Shown: in pieces, positions 8,223 through 17,224 of the stretch | How the letters are laid out: each line of letters opens with the position of its first letter | Position numbering within the stretch: the first letter of the stretch is position 1 | Origin: CAZLXG01 sp964563585 | GTDB lineage: Bacteria > Bacteroidota > Bacteroidia > Flavobacteriales > Flavobacteriaceae | NCBI GenBank assembly: GCA_964563585.1 | Contig: CAZLXG010000037.1 | Location: 1 to 22,142, forward strand | Reading direction: 5' to 3' | DNA: 22,142 nucleotides | Translations under genes and position numbers: made by a program | The notes under the pieces: model-generated | Databases searched by the model: none | Seen by the model: the letters and a program-made list of their open reading frames with translations, nothing else | What the model was told of the DNA's origin: nothing

Positions 8223-11200
8223 TCCTTTTTCAATTATTAGATTGATTTGTTTGGTGTAAACACATCCTAATGGATAGGTTACAGTTTGTATAACGGTATA
8301 ACTTCCTTCATCTATATAAGTATGAATTGGGCTTTCTTCATTTGAAAAATTACCATCGCCAAAGTCCCAAGAAACACTAATATAACTACCTGTAGACGTA
8401 TTTGTAAATTGAATAGGGTCTTTAATAGAATAAAAACCATAAGTGCTAATTCCTATTGAACTTGTCGTAAAATTTGCATCTCCTAAAACGGGAATTTCTA
8501 CATTAAATGAATAACTTGTTGTACAACCCATACTATCAATTACATCTAGAATAATTAAACCATCTTGCGACGTATTCATAAACTCGTTATTTGCTCCAGA
8601 AATTATTCCGCTTGACCAATTTAATTGATACGGCGGAATACCGCCTATTGGTTTTGCTTCAAAAGTTTGATTGACAAATCGAGTGTCACAATCAAAATCT
8701 GTAATGGTTTCTACTGATACTTCAAGCGCATCGAATCTATTAATTGTCCAAGTTTTGGATATTTCACAGCCATTAGCATCGGTTATATTAATAGTGTAAT
8801 CACCTGGAGGCGTATTTGTTAAATCTTCGGTTGTCATTCCATTAGACCAATTATAAGTTAAAGGAAGCGTGCCGCCTGTAACTATTAAATTGATAGCGCC
8901 ACTGTTTGCATCATCACAATCTAAAGCATCAGTTACATTTGCAGAAAGGACTAATGGCAAAGGTTGGGTAATGATAAATGTTTCAGAAATTGTGCAAGGT
9001 GTTCCATCTATTATAGTAACCGTATAAGTTCCTGGTGGCAAGTTATTTCTTTCAACACTAGCAGTGGCATCGTCATCCCAAACTAAAGTTACTGGGGCTA
9101 TTCCGCCAACTAGATTTAATGTAATACTTGCATCGTTTTCGCCAAAGCAAGATATTTGATTTACTTCTGGAGTTATAGAAAATATAGGCGCTTCATCAAT
9201 AATAATAACCGCTTCTTTTATACAATTAGTATCATCTGTTACTGTTATGGTATACGTGCCAGCAGATAAATTATTTTGCACCATTCCTGAACCTAAGTTA
9301 CTCCAAGTGATTGTATATGGCGCATTTCCACCTGAAATATTGTTAATAGTTATTGATGCGTTATTATCTCCATAACATTCAATTTCTGTAGCTGTATAAT
9401 CAATTATAATTTCGTCGGTTTGGGTTAATATAACTTCTAGAATATCTGTACAATCAGATTTATCGGTTACTGTTAAATTATAAGTTCCAGCTATTAAATT
9501 TGTTAGGTTTTGAGTATTGTTTGTAAAACCATTTGGTCCAGTCCACGAATATGTATAATCGAAAACACCTGTAGCAATTTCAATAAGTCTGCCACCAATA
9601 GTATTGACATTAATTTCACCTGAAGAATCACCAAAACAGATGATATTTACTTGATTTACTAAATTGACTTCTAATATAGGTGGTTCAATAATTTCAAAAT
9701 TTTGAATGATTGGCGTACAACTATTGGCATCGGTTACGGTAACTAGATAATCACCAGGACCTAAATTACTTAAATCTTCATCTGTAGAATACGCAATTCC
9801 ATTTCTTGTCCAAGTATATTGGTAAAGCGTTGTGCCTCCAGAAACATTAATATCTATTTCGCCATCATCTGCACCAAAACATGAAATAGTTTCAGCATCA
9901 AAAATAATGCTACTAAATACTAGTTCATCAGGTTCTAAAATGGTAAATGTTTCAGTAAGCGGACAACCTCCATCATCATTTATAATTACAGTATAATCAC
10001 CAGGTTCTAAATTAGTAAGATCTTCATTTGTATTTGTAAACCCATTTGGACCCGTCCATGAAATTTGATACGGATTACCTACTGTAAAAGGAACTCCGCC
10101 AGTTATTGAAATATCTAAAGCTCCATTATTTGCTAAATAACAACTACTGTCAGTTTGAATAGTTGTAATACTTATAGATGGATTTACAGTAATCGTAATA
10201 GTAAAATCTGCACCAGTACAAATACCTGAAATAGGAGTAACAGTATAGGTTACAATAGAAGGATTTGTAGTTGTATTAGTTAAGGTTTGACTAATATCTA
10301 ATTGTGGTGTTGTTTCATTTGAAGCTCCTGTAATTGAACCAACAGGAGTTATTGTTGGATTGCTCCATGTGTATAAAGTTCCAACAGGCACAATGTCTCC
10401 ATTTAATTCATCTGGAATAACCTGTAAAGTAACACCACTACAAATAGTTGAACTTGATGATGATATACTTGGTGTTTGGTTTATAGTAATTTCTGCTGTT
10501 TGTGAAATTATTTCGGTACAACCACCACTTGAAAATGTGATAATATTGTAGTAATATATTGTGCCAACAGTTCCAAAAGGCGGAGTGTAAGTTGAGTTTG
10601 TTTCTCCAGTTATAGCTGTTCCTGTTGCTGTATCATCAATTGTGTTGCTATACCATTGATATGCAGGCGTACCAACTCCATTTGAATAAGTAACTGATAA
10701 CGTATTTAGAGTATCGCCAAAACAAATAGTTTCAGAAATTGGTTGTGCTGTAAATGTTGGTGCTAGATTTATGGTCACTAAAGCGGTATTGCTAGTAACA
10801 CTACACCCAGAGCTTATTTGTGTGATAATACAATAATAATAAATGTTTCCAACAGTTGCTGTTGGTGGCATAAAAGTGCTATTTGTAGCCCCAGTAATTA
10901 AAGTGCCTCCAGTATTATTATTTGCTGTATTGCTATACCATTGATAATTATAAACAGTTCCAACACCACCAGTAGCGGTTACATCTAATATTTGTGCTGT
11001 TGTATTCTGACATAATTCTTGAGGTGTTATTGGTTGAGAAGTAATCACTGGGTCATCAACTACAATAACTGCTGCTACATCACTAGTAATATCACCGCAA
11101 CCATTTCCGGTTAAAGAAATGATAACGTAGTAAAAATAATTTCCTGAAACCGTAAAAGTAGGAGGCGTATAGTTAATGTTTGTTGCACCAATTATAATTG

Positions 11201-14033
11201 TGCCACCAGTATTAGAGTTAGTCGTATTACTATACCATTGATATGTAATCGTTCCTGTTCCTCCAGAATGAACAACAAATAACGCATCAATATCTCCACC
11301 ATTACAAATACTTTGTGTAGCAATTGGTTCGGTATCTATTTGAATACCATTTGTAACTTCAATACGAGCTGTATCAGAAGTAATTTCGTTACATCCAACT
11401 CCAGAAGGAAATGATACAATACAATAATAATAAATAATGCCAACAGGATTATTTGGAGGCGTATATGTTGGGTTTGTTTCACCTGTTATAATTGTTCCGC
11501 CTGTGTTGCTATCAACAGTATTACTATACCATTGATATGTTGGTGTGCCAGCGCCATTAACAGTAACTGATAATGGGTTTAAAGTGCCATTTTCACAAAT
11601 AGTTTCTGGTTGAGGTTGACTTGTAAATGAAGGCGCAGGGTCAACTGTAATTATAATATTTATTGGGTTGCCATTACAACCATTTGAAGATGGTGTAATA
11701 GTAAATATAACATCGCCAGAAGTTGCGTTAGCATTAAATATGGTTTGAATAGGAATTGTGTTAGTATTTCCTGAAGCTATAAAACCTGTTATTCCAGCAG
11801 GTGCAGTAGCAATCCAATTATAAGTTGTGTTGGCAATATCAGAAGTTAAAATAACTTCTGCTGTATCCGTACCAGAACAAATAGTTTGTATTAAATCTGT
11901 ATTTGTAATTGTTGGAATTGGGTTTACCGAAAAATCTTCAGTATCGGTTGTTGTACCGCAACTATTTGTAATACTAAATGTAATTTGATAATTACCTGCA
12001 GTTGCATATGTAATTGTTCCAGGATTTAAAGTTGTTGCTGTTGCTGGAGTTCCGCCAAGGAAACTCCAACTATAAGTTACAGTTTCAGAAGTTGGTGCAC
12101 AATTATCTACTATAGCTATTGGACTTATTGTGGCTGTATCACAAAAATCTGAAATAGGATTTATAGTTGCTGTTGGAGGTCGTTTTACTTCAATAATTTT
12201 AGAAACCGTATTGCTTCCGCATGAATTTGTTGTTGTTAACGAAAGTGTATACGTTCCCGCTGTTACAAAATTTATTGATGGCGACATTGAGTTTTCATCT
12301 GTTCCACTTGTGAAATTCCAAACTTCTGGAGCTGTTCCACAAAAATCAGATGCATAAGTAACTTCCCATAAATACTCGTCATTTCTACAACTTAAACTAA
12401 TATCTGTTGTATTTGTAGTTTGTACTTGTAATGGAGAACAGCCGTTGTTTGTATTTAATGTAAATGCAGGAATCAATTCTGGTTCAATACAGATTGTTTT
12501 TGTAATCGTATTTGTAACACCACAAGAATTTTCGGCATATAAAGACACAGTATATGTTCCTGCAGATGTATATATATGACTTGGGTTTCTTACTGTTGAG
12601 GTTGTTCCATCGCCGAAATCCCAAAAATAACCATCATTAATACTACAATTGTTACTGTAACCATCTAAAGACGTATTGTTAAATTGTACAGCAGAACCTA
12701 CACAATTTGTTGGAGGGTCTTCAAAATCAACTTCTGGCTTTCTTAAAATAATGATTGGACCAGCGGTTAAGTTTGTTTGTCCGCATGATGTTATAATGGC
12801 TAAAAAAACAGTGTAAGTGTTAGGACAGCTAGTTTGAGTATATATATGAGGTATAGGAAAATCTTGAGAGTTTACAGGGTCGGCAGCATTAAAATATGGT
12901 GATACTTCAAGTTGTGCTTGGGTATAGTTTTCAATTGTTCCGTCACCAAAATCTACATAATAGTTAGTGTCTGGTGGGTTTGTAGCCCAAGACCCAATAG
13001 CAAATTCTATTGCTGGAACAGGAATACAAAGGTTAACAGTATTTCCTGGATTAACAATTGAACCTGTTGGATTACTAGAATTTTTAATTAAATATCTAAC
13101 GGTATTATTACAATTGGTGCCGTTACCAGTTATATCCATATTAAATGAGCCAAGTTGCGTATACGTGTGTGTGGCAGGAAAAGTAACGTTAGTTTCAATT
13201 GGGCTTCCATCACCCCAATCTACATCATAAGAATTTATACAAGCAGCAGAAACATTATCAATTCCAACATTAATGGTATATGATGGGTCGGTTGTATTAT
13301 TTCCACAATTATTGAAAGGGTCAAATGGACTGTCTGTATCTATAAATTCAAGTAGAGGTTTTTGTTGAATTGAAACAGCTTTTGTGATTGAACTAGTACA
13401 TCCATTTGAATCAATAATAGTAAGAGTAACATTTGCGTTTTGAAATCCACAACCTAATGATGTAAAAATATGTGATGGATTACTATTTGTGCTTGTAGCA
13501 CCATCTCCAAAACTCCAACTATAAGTATAAGGTGCATTACCTGTTATATTTGGTGTGAAATTTACAGAAGTCCCAGAACAAGCTCCATCATTATCAAAAG
13601 AAAAATTAACAGTAGGAGGCTCTTCAACGGTTATAGTTGCTGTACCATTTTCGTTAGTAGTACCAGTATTATCTGTAACAGAAACTAATGCATATACAAA
13701 TGTGCCAGCAGTTGCAGTAGGCACATTTACAGTAGCCGTATTTCCTGAAGAAACGACGGTTTGATTTCCACCGCTATTAATAGTATAAATAAATGTATAA
13801 GGCGCATTTCCACCAGAACCAGTAAATGTTATTTGTGGTTGAGCATCATTTAAGCAAACTTGTGTAGTGCCAGAAATAGTTGCAGAAGGCGGAAGTAATT
13901 TATTAAAAGTATTTTCTAGTAAATAAGTTTTATTTATTCGTTCTTCTTTTATGCTTTCAATTTTATTAATCGCAAAAATTGAAATACTAATTATAAAAAA
14001 TGACAGTGTAGTAAGAATATAATTCTTCCTCAT
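7947..14033 (-). CDS. Giant secreted SprB-like adhesin with PKD, Ig-like and SprB repeats and a type B T9SS sorting domain
   Basis: A 2028-residue surface protein, probably an adhesin or gliding-related filament. Domains: signal anchor/peptide (about 1-22); a first beta domain (49-138); several PKD domains with WxFGDG-like cores (SFGDG 174-178, DWGDG 272-276, DFGDG 361-365 and 472-476) and divergent PKD/Ig-like domains to about 798; four Ig-like repeats each carrying QWYSNT (834, 932, 1031, 1126); another beta domain (about 1188-1284); seven SprB-type repeats (1286-1846) with CFGxxxGxI, GPNGFTN and LxxGxYTVTVTDxxxC features; a last PKD (DFGDG 1890-1894); and a gliding-motility type C-terminal domain (about 1938-2028) with ITPNAFTPNDDGMNE and GWNGK. 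Family knowledge says that domain directs export by T9SS. It is first in an operon with the porP/sprF gene. It is shorter than the well-known SprB (over 6000 residues), so orthology is not claimed. Start ATG 14033 gives a good signal sequence. Confidence 0.92.
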   Translation of the reverse strand: MRKNYILTTLSFFIISISIFAINKIESIKEERINKTYLLENTFNKLLPPSATISGTTQVCLNDAQPQITFTGSGGNAPYTFIYTINSGGNQTVVSSGNTATVNVPTATAGTFVYALVSVTDNTGTTNENGTATITVEEPPTVNFSFDNDGACSGTSVNFTPNITGNAPYTYSWSFGDGATSTNSNPSHIFTSLGCGFQNANVTLTIIDSNGCTSSITKAVSIQQKPLLEFIDTDSPFDPFNNCGNNTTDPSYTINVGIDNVSAACINSYDVDWGDGSPIETNVTFPATHTYTQLGSFNMDITGNGTNCNNTVRYLIKNSSNPTGSIVNPGNTVNLCIPVPAIEFAIGSWATNPPDTNYYVDFGDGTIENYTQAQLEVSPYFNAADPVNSQDFPIPHIYTQTSCPNTYTVFLAIITSCGQTNLTAGPIIILRKPEVDFEDPPTNCVGSAVQFNNTSLDGYSNNCSINDGYFWDFGDGTTSTVRNPSHIYTSAGTYTVSLYAENSCGVTNTITKTICIEPELIPAFTLNTNNGCSPLQVQTTNTTDISLSCRNDEYLWEVTYASDFCGTAPEVWNFTSGTDENSMSPSINFVTAGTYTLSLTTTNSCGSNTVSKIIEVKRPPTATINPISDFCDTATISPIAIVDNCAPTSETVTYSWSFLGGTPATATTLNPGTITYATAGNYQITFSITNSCGTTTDTEDFSVNPIPTITNTDLIQTICSGTDTAEVILTSDIANTTYNWIATAPAGITGFIASGNTNTIPIQTIFNANATSGDVIFTITPSSNGCNGNPINIIITVDPAPSFTSQPQPETICENGTLNPLSVTVNGAGTPTYQWYSNTVDSNTGGTIITGETNPTYTPPNNPVGIIYYYCIVSFPSGVGCNEITSDTARIEVTNGIQIDTEPIATQSICNGGDIDALFVVHSGGTGTITYQWYSNTTNSNTGGTIIIGATNINYTPPTFTVSGNYFYYVIISLTGNGCGDITSDVAAVIVVDDPVITSQPITPQELCQNTTAQILDVTATGGVGTVYNYQWYSNTANNNTGGTLITGATNSTFMPPTATVGNIYYYCIITQISSGCSVTSNTALVTINLAPTFTAQPISETICFGDTLNTLSVTYSNGVGTPAYQWYSNTIDDTATGTAITGETNSTYTPPFGTVGTIYYYNIITFSSGGCTEIISQTAEITINQTPSISSSSSTICSGVTLQVIPDELNGDIVPVGTLYTWSNPTITPVGSITGASNETTPQLDISQTLTNTTTNPSIVTYTVTPISGICTGADFTITITVNPSISITTIQTDSSCYLANNGALDISITGGVPFTVGNPYQISWTGPNGFTNTNEDLTNLEPGDYTVIINDDGGCPLTETFTILEPDELVFSSIIFDAETISCFGADDGEIDINVSGGTTLYQYTWTRNGIAYSTDEDLSNLGPGDYLVTVTDANSCTPIIQNFEIIEPPILEVNLVNQVNIICFGDSSGEINVNTIGGRLIEIATGVFDYTYSWTGPNGFTNNTQNLTNLIAGTYNLTVTDKSDCTDILEVILTQTDEIIIDYTATEIECYGDNNASITINNISGGNAPYTITWSNLGSGMVQNNLSAGTYTITVTDDTNCIKEAVIIIDEAPIFSITPEVNQISCFGENDASITLNLVGGIAPVTLVWDDDATASVERNNLPPGTYTVTIIDGTPCTISETFIITQPLPLVLSANVTDALDCDDANSGAINLIVTGGTLPLTYNWSNGMTTEDLTNTPPGDYTINITDANGCEISKTWTINRFDALEVSVETITDFDCDTRFVNQTFEAKPIGGIPPYQLNWSSGIISGANNEFMNTSQDGLIILDVIDSMGCTTSYSFNVEIPVLGDANFTTSSIGISTYGFYSIKDPIQFTNTSTGSYISVSWDFGDGNFSNEESPIHTYIDEGSYTVIQTVTYPLGCVYTKQINLIIEKGYSLITPNAFTPNDDGMNEYFVPKSIALSNMIFNVYDTWGSLIYSEEGDDIKGWNGKINDTEAENGNYYYTLTAKTFFGETIKSEGAFVSIK
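8496..10178 (-). repeat. Seven SprB-type repeats in the adhesin gene
   Basis: Residues 1286-1846 form seven units of roughly 70-86 residues. The common pattern is C(F/Y)GxxxGxI near the start, an internal GG(x)nPYxxxW, then LxxGxYTVTVTDxxxC at the end. Units begin near 1286, 1374, 1455, 1543, 1618, 1695 and 1768; the last is the most diverged. Boundaries are by eye. Confidence 0.8.
10482..11627 (-). repeat. Four tandem Ig-like (QWYSNT) repeats in the adhesin gene
   Basis: Residues 803-1184 hold four copies of a unit of about 95-99 residues, each with a QPxxxxIC start, YQWYSNT, TGGT-IITGxTN-YTPP and a (I/F)YYY strand. The conservation reaches the DNA: the plus-strand string CTATACCATTGATA is identical in all four copies at 10648, 10933, 11230 and 11524, with spacings of 285, 297 and 294 nt, all multiples of three. 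Confidence 0.88.
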
Positions 14034-14202
14034 AGAACAATAGGATTAATAGCTGATACTAAAGTATATATTCTTTTTTAAGTAAAAACAATATAGAGGC
14101 TTTTATTCTACAAAATACCCAATACTAGGTATGTGTGGTAAAATAGGAAGGAACACAAGTATTATTGTCTTGGTCTTTTCTATATTTACAAAAAAGAATA
14201 TA

Positions 14203-15108
14203 ATGAAAGCATTAGTGATTTCTGGAGGAGGTAGTAAAGGTGCATATGCTGGAGGTGTTGCACAATACTTAATTCAAGAACAAGGCAGAGATTACGACTT
14301 ATTTTTAGGTACATCTACAGGAAGTTTATTAGTGCCACATTTGGCTACTGGTAATTTAGATAAAATTTATAATGTTTTTACTAATGTTACACAAAGTGAT
14401 ATTTTTAGTGTTAGTCCATTTGTGCAACGGAAGAAAGGAAATCGAGAATTTGTTTCCATAGATTTTATAAATACCATTTGGCAATTTATTAAAATGAAAC
14501 GTACGTTTGGTGAAAGTAAAGCGTTGCGACGTTATATTAAAAGAAATTTCACCGAAACAGAATTCGACTTGGTAAAAAGAACTAAAGACGATGTTGTAGT
14601 TACGGTTTCAAATTTATCTAAAAATAGAGTAGAGTATAAGTCTATAAAAGAGTTTACATATGATGAATTTTGTGATTGGATATGGATTTCTTGTAATTAC
14701 ATTCCATTTATGTCGTTAGTGAAAAAGAATGGTTTTGAATATGCTGATGGTGCTTTAGGGTGTGTAGTTCCTATAAGAGAAGCTATTTTACGAGGAGCTA
14801 CTGAGGTAGATGCCGTTATTTTAGAGTCTGAGAATTTAGAATACAATAAAGTACTTGGTAAAAACCCGTTTTCACTTATGATAAATTTGTTTTCACATTT
14901 ATTAGACCAAGTTGAAAGGAATGATATTGCTATTGGAAAATTGGCAGCAAAAAATAAAAAGGTAAAGCTTAACCTGTATTATACACCATCAAAGCTAACA
15001 GAAAACTCGTTAATATTTAATAAAAAACTGATGGTTTCTTGGTGGGAGCAGGGTTATAATTATGCAAAAGCAAAACACACTGATGCGCCTTCAAATGAAT
15101 TAAAATAA
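14203..15108 (+). CDS. Patatin-like phospholipase family protein
   Basis: Serine acyl hydrolase with a Ser-Asp dyad, acting on phospholipid or other acyl esters; the true substrate is unknown. The start ATG 14203 opens with MKALVISGGGSKGAYAGG, as usual for the family; an upstream in-frame ATG at 14131 would add 24 unlikely residues. Numbered from 14203 (301 residues): oxyanion-hole loop GGGSKG (8-13), nucleophile elbow GTSTG with Ser38 (36-40), and the catalytic Asp of DGA at 182-184 (YADGALGC). The C-terminal third is helical with no further domain seen. No signal peptide, so cytoplasmic or peripheral to the inner membrane. It is divergent from the adhesin gene, with about 170 nt between starts, and convergent with the next leftward operon (7-nt gap). 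No sign of toxin-type secretion or of an effector operon around it. Confidence 0.9.
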   Translation: MKALVISGGGSKGAYAGGVAQYLIQEQGRDYDLFLGTSTGSLLVPHLATGNLDKIYNVFTNVTQSDIFSVSPFVQRKKGNREFVSIDFINTIWQFIKMKRTFGESKALRRYIKRNFTETEFDLVKRTKDDVVVTVSNLSKNRVEYKSIKEFTYDEFCDWIWISCNYIPFMSLVKKNGFEYADGALGCVVPIREAILRGATEVDAVILESENLEYNKVLGKNPFSLMINLFSHLLDQVERNDIAIGKLAAKNKKVKLNLYYTPSKLTENSLIFNKKLMVSWWEQGYNYAKAKHTDAPSNELK

Positions 15109-15115
15109 ATTTAGT

Positions 15116-15637
15116 TTACCACAATTCTGAAATCTCTTCTTTTATAAAACTCATTGCAGCATCACTTGGCGAACGACGTTCCATCATTTCAGTTAAAATA
15201 ACTTCTCTAAGTTTATCCGCAGTATCGGTTTTCTCTGATAAACTTGCTTTTCTAATAAGTTGAATGGTTGCATTTTTAGCAGTTCTAAGAATATTCCAAC
15301 ACTTTTCACTTATATAAATTTGTTGTGCTAAATTATGTTCAAACTCTTGTTCTATGCTTTGAATAAGCAAAGCTTCATAAAGATTTTTGTCACTCGTTTT
15401 TGGAGCTATTCTAATTAAAAGATGATTAGGTGATATACGTTCTAGAAATAAAGCTAAACGTTCGTAAGCCTGCATACGTAAAGGTAATGCATTAACTTGT
15501 AAATCTTTCTTTAATAAAAAACGTCGTCTTCCGTCTTCATTTTTTGTATGTTCTTTAAAAAAATAAAATGCAATAATTCCAGTAATTAATGATGGAATTG
15601 CGAATAAAAATAGGTCAATAATTCTGTCGGCAGTCAT
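15116..15637 (-). CDS. Small membrane-anchored protein of unknown function (resembles flavobacterial DUF7935-type)
   Basis: A 173-residue protein from ATG 15637, which lies 5 nt after the stop of the FMN glutamate synthase-like gene; the longer frame to 15694 would overlap that gene. One hydrophobic helix near the N-terminus (about 7-26, LFLFAIPSLITGIIAFYFF) is followed by a charged, mostly helical cytosolic part with EDGRRRFLLKKD, LPLRMQAYERLALFLERISP and a C-terminal MMERRSPSDAA. I recognise the pattern as a conserved flavobacterial family, from memory DUF7935, but know no function. Being the last gene of a tightly packed operon after a membrane-anchored FMN enzyme suggests, as inference only, a partner or assembly role. 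It has no visible catalytic motif. Confidence 0.75.
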   Translation of the reverse strand: MTADRIIDLFLFAIPSLITGIIAFYFFKEHTKNEDGRRRFLLKKDLQVNALPLRMQAYERLALFLERISPNHLLIRIAPKTSDKNLYEALLIQSIEQEFEHNLAQQIYISEKCWNILRTAKNATIQLIRKASLSEKTDTADKLREVILTEMMERRSPSDAAMSFIKEEISELW

Positions 15638-15642
15638 AAAAT

Positions 15643-17223
15643 TTAATTGGTTTGAAGGGTCGCTTTTTTTGAATTTCCACCCAAATATACACAATCTTGT
15701 AAATCTTGCATATTAGAAAATGGTACAGGTGTTTTTTTGTAATGATAAGTTCTATTAAGTTTTTTAGATAAGTTGTGGTCATCAACATTCATTTCAATAT
15801 CACTCATTTTAAATTCACATGGATGCTCGTAACCAGCAGCATGTGTAATTTCAACAAATTCTTTTCTAAAGGTTTTAAAATATTGAGCTAAACGTTCAGA
15901 TTTTAATGTTGGGTTAATACCATTTTGTAACCATTTATTTTGTGTTGCAATACCACTTGGACAATGATTAGTATGACATACTTGTGCTTGAATGCAACCC
16001 ATACTCATCATCGCTTCACGCGCAACATTTACACAATCTGCACCCATTGCAAATGCCATAGCTGCTTTTGCAGGAAACCCTAATTTTCCACTACCAATAA
16101 ACACAATACGCTCCGTTAAATTATGGTCTTGAAAAAGTTTGTAAACATCACTAAATCCATAAACCCAAGGTAGTGACACATGATCTGCAAAACTAGGAGG
16201 AGCAGCTCCAGTACCACCTTCGCCACCATCAATTGTTAAGAAATCTGGACCTTTGTTGGTAGTTTTCATAATAGTAGCGAGTTCTTCCCACTGCTCTAAT
16301 TTTCCTATGGCAGCTTTTATGCCAACAGGCAAACCTGTAGCTTCTGCAATTTTTTCAATAAAATCGACCATTTCTGGTACGTTTGAAAATGCTTTGTGGT
16401 TTGGTGGTGATAATACGTCTTTGCCTATTTCAACACCACGTATTTTAGCAATTTCAGAAGTTATTTTTGCTCCTGGTAAAACACCTCCTTTACCTGGTTT
16501 TGCACCTTGCGAAAGCTTTACTTCAATAGCTTTAATAAACGGATTGTCCTTAACAAGTTTTATTAATTTTTCCATTGAAAATCCACCATCATTTGCACGA
16601 ACTCCAAAATAACCCGTTCCAAAATGAAATATTACATCGCCGCCATGACAGTGATATGGCGATAATCCGCCTTCACCAGTATTATGATAAGCACCAGCAA
16701 TTTTTACACCTTTGTTTAAAGATTCTATCGCTTTCGCGGAAAGTGAACCAAAACTCATTGCAGATACATTTATAACTGATGCTGGACGAAACGGTTTTTT
16801 ACGGTTGTTATATGCGCCCATAACTTTGGCACATGGTAAAAAGGTTTTGTCAATACTATTAGGGTGGTTTTTATCAATTTGATAAGGCATCATAGCGTTA
16901 TTGATAAAAATGTGTTGATGCGTGTAAATATCTCTATCTGTACCAAAACCTTCGTAGTTGTTTTCATGCTTTGCAGAGGCATAAATCCATCCACGTTCAA
17001 TACGGTTAAAAGGCAATTCTTCTCTATTATTAGCCACAAAATATTGACGCATTTCTGGGCCAATACTTTCAAACCAATAGCGTAAATGCCCAACTATAGG
17101 AAAGTTATGACTTATAGTATGCGCTTTTTGAAAGAATATATCACGTATAGCAACAAGAGCTAAAACTATTAATATCCACATCCACCAAGTTATACTTGAT
17201 AAAAAATTTAAAACTGAATCCAT
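15643..17223 (-). CDS. Membrane-anchored FMN-binding glutamate synthase-family protein
   Basis: A 526-residue protein corresponding to the FMN/Fe-S synthase domain of GltB, without the glutaminase domain. An N-terminal membrane helix (about 8-26, WWMWILIVLALVAI) comes first. The TIM-barrel domain (about 140-440) shows SAMSFGSLS (154-162), NTGEGGLSPYH (181-191), KLSQGAKPGKGG (236-247), SPPNH (272-276) and TIDGGEGGTGAAP (330-342). The Cys motif CX5CX4C at 410, 416 and 421 fits the 3Fe-4S cluster of the family. It should therefore bind FMN and an iron-sulphur cluster, but the amino donor and physiological reaction are not known for these stand-alone proteins. It starts 1 nt after the M20 amidohydrolase stop and its own stop is 5 nt before the next gene, so the three are surely co-transcribed. 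Confidence 0.88.
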   Translation of the reverse strand: MDSVLNFLSSITWWMWILIVLALVAIRDIFFQKAHTISHNFPIVGHLRYWFESIGPEMRQYFVANNREELPFNRIERGWIYASAKHENNYEGFGTDRDIYTHQHIFINNAMMPYQIDKNHPNSIDKTFLPCAKVMGAYNNRKKPFRPASVINVSAMSFGSLSAKAIESLNKGVKIAGAYHNTGEGGLSPYHCHGGDVIFHFGTGYFGVRANDGGFSMEKLIKLVKDNPFIKAIEVKLSQGAKPGKGGVLPGAKITSEIAKIRGVEIGKDVLSPPNHKAFSNVPEMVDFIEKIAEATGLPVGIKAAIGKLEQWEELATIMKTTNKGPDFLTIDGGEGGTGAAPPSFADHVSLPWVYGFSDVYKLFQDHNLTERIVFIGSGKLGFPAKAAMAFAMGADCVNVAREAMMSMGCIQAQVCHTNHCPSGIATQNKWLQNGINPTLKSERLAQYFKTFRKEFVEITHAAGYEHPCEFKMSDIEMNVDDHNLSKKLNRTYHYKKTPVPFSNMQDLQDCVYLGGNSKKATLQTN

Positions 17224-17224
17224 T

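Noticed and set aside
10482..11627. Regularly spaced identical 14-nt strings as a CRISPR-like array
   Set aside because: The spacing is near 290 nt in multiples of three inside one long reading frame; they code the QWYSNT strand of Ig-like domains.
14203..15108. Patatin-like protein as an anti-phage effector (CapV/CBASS-type)
   Set aside because: No cyclic-nucleotide synthase or other defence gene is adjacent; neighbours are an adhesin operon and a metabolic operon, so a housekeeping lipase is the safer reading.
16253..16612. 119-codon plus-strand ORF
   Set aside because: It lies wholly antisense to the FMN glutamate synthase-like gene, whose motifs are unambiguous.
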